Part shown: piece after piece, positions 37,552-37,722 of the stretch | How the letters are laid out: each line of letters starts with the position of its first letter | How positions within the stretch are numbered: the first letter of the stretch is position 1 | Program-made: the position numbers and the translations under genes | The notes under the pieces: generated by a model | What the model saw: only the letters and a program-made list of their open reading frames with translations | Told to the model about the DNA's origin: nothing | The model's database searches: none | Assembly (NCBI GenBank): GCA_026388815.1 | Contig: JAPLJA010000136.1 | Coordinates: 1 to 37,722 of the forward strand | Length of the DNA stretch: 37,722 bases | Source: Pseudomonadota bacterium | Lineage (GTDB): Bacteria; Desulfobacterota; WTBG01; JAPLJA01 | Reading direction: 5' to 3'

Positions 37552-37722
37552 GTGGCAGACTTCTCCTTATTGGATACGGATACCTTATCTGAAATAATGA
37601 GGGGGCGGGATTCAAATATAGTGCAAAAAGCCAGGGAATATCTAAGAACTCATGGTCAATTTAGGATTTCGATTATCACTCGATATGAAATTCTCCGTGG
37701 TTTAAAGGCAAAGCAGGCATCG
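37552..37722 (+). CDS. PIN domain (VapC-type) toxin, 3' truncated by the window edge
   Basis: (GTG)ADFSLLDTDTLSEIMRGRDSNIVQKAREYLRTHGQFRISIITRYEILRGLKAKQAS. Confidence 0.82.
   Translation, partial: MADFSLLDTDTLSEIMRGRDSNIVQKAREYLRTHGQFRISIITRYEILRGLKAKQAS

Overview
The window looks like a chromosomal segment from an uncultured or environmental, deltaproteobacteria-like bacterium; lineage is inferred only from gene content and repeat style. Housekeeping blocks include lon-thiL-two CNNM/CBS transporters-larB-larC, an orphan Na+-translocating decarboxylase beta subunit with a tiny gamma-like subunit, and pfk(PPi-type)-gap-pgk-tpi-secG-tRNA-Leu(GAG). Interspersed accessory material includes several toxin-antitoxin-like pairs, secreted repeat proteins, and many dispersed palindromic intergenic repeats. 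The most notable region is about 2.5 kb between the tRNA-Leu gene and an exact 19-bp copy of its 3' end (29218-31777). It holds two minus-strand genes for predicted exported proteins, separated by a well-formed integron attC-like site. A second degenerate attC-like site follows the second gene, and a lone GTTGGGC core plus a TATAAT element precedes the first; no integrase is present. I interpret it as an integrase-less integron cassette cluster (CALIN-like) at a tRNA att site. Other items: a zinc-ribbon gene with in-frame TGA at its fourth Cys position (17717-17884), an unannotated 41-aa RiPP-precursor-like peptide (4168-4293, minus), a doubly broken GTP-PEPCK gene, and a decayed HEPN gene beside an intact nucleotidyltransferase. 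No database searches were run; product calls are from motif and family recognition.
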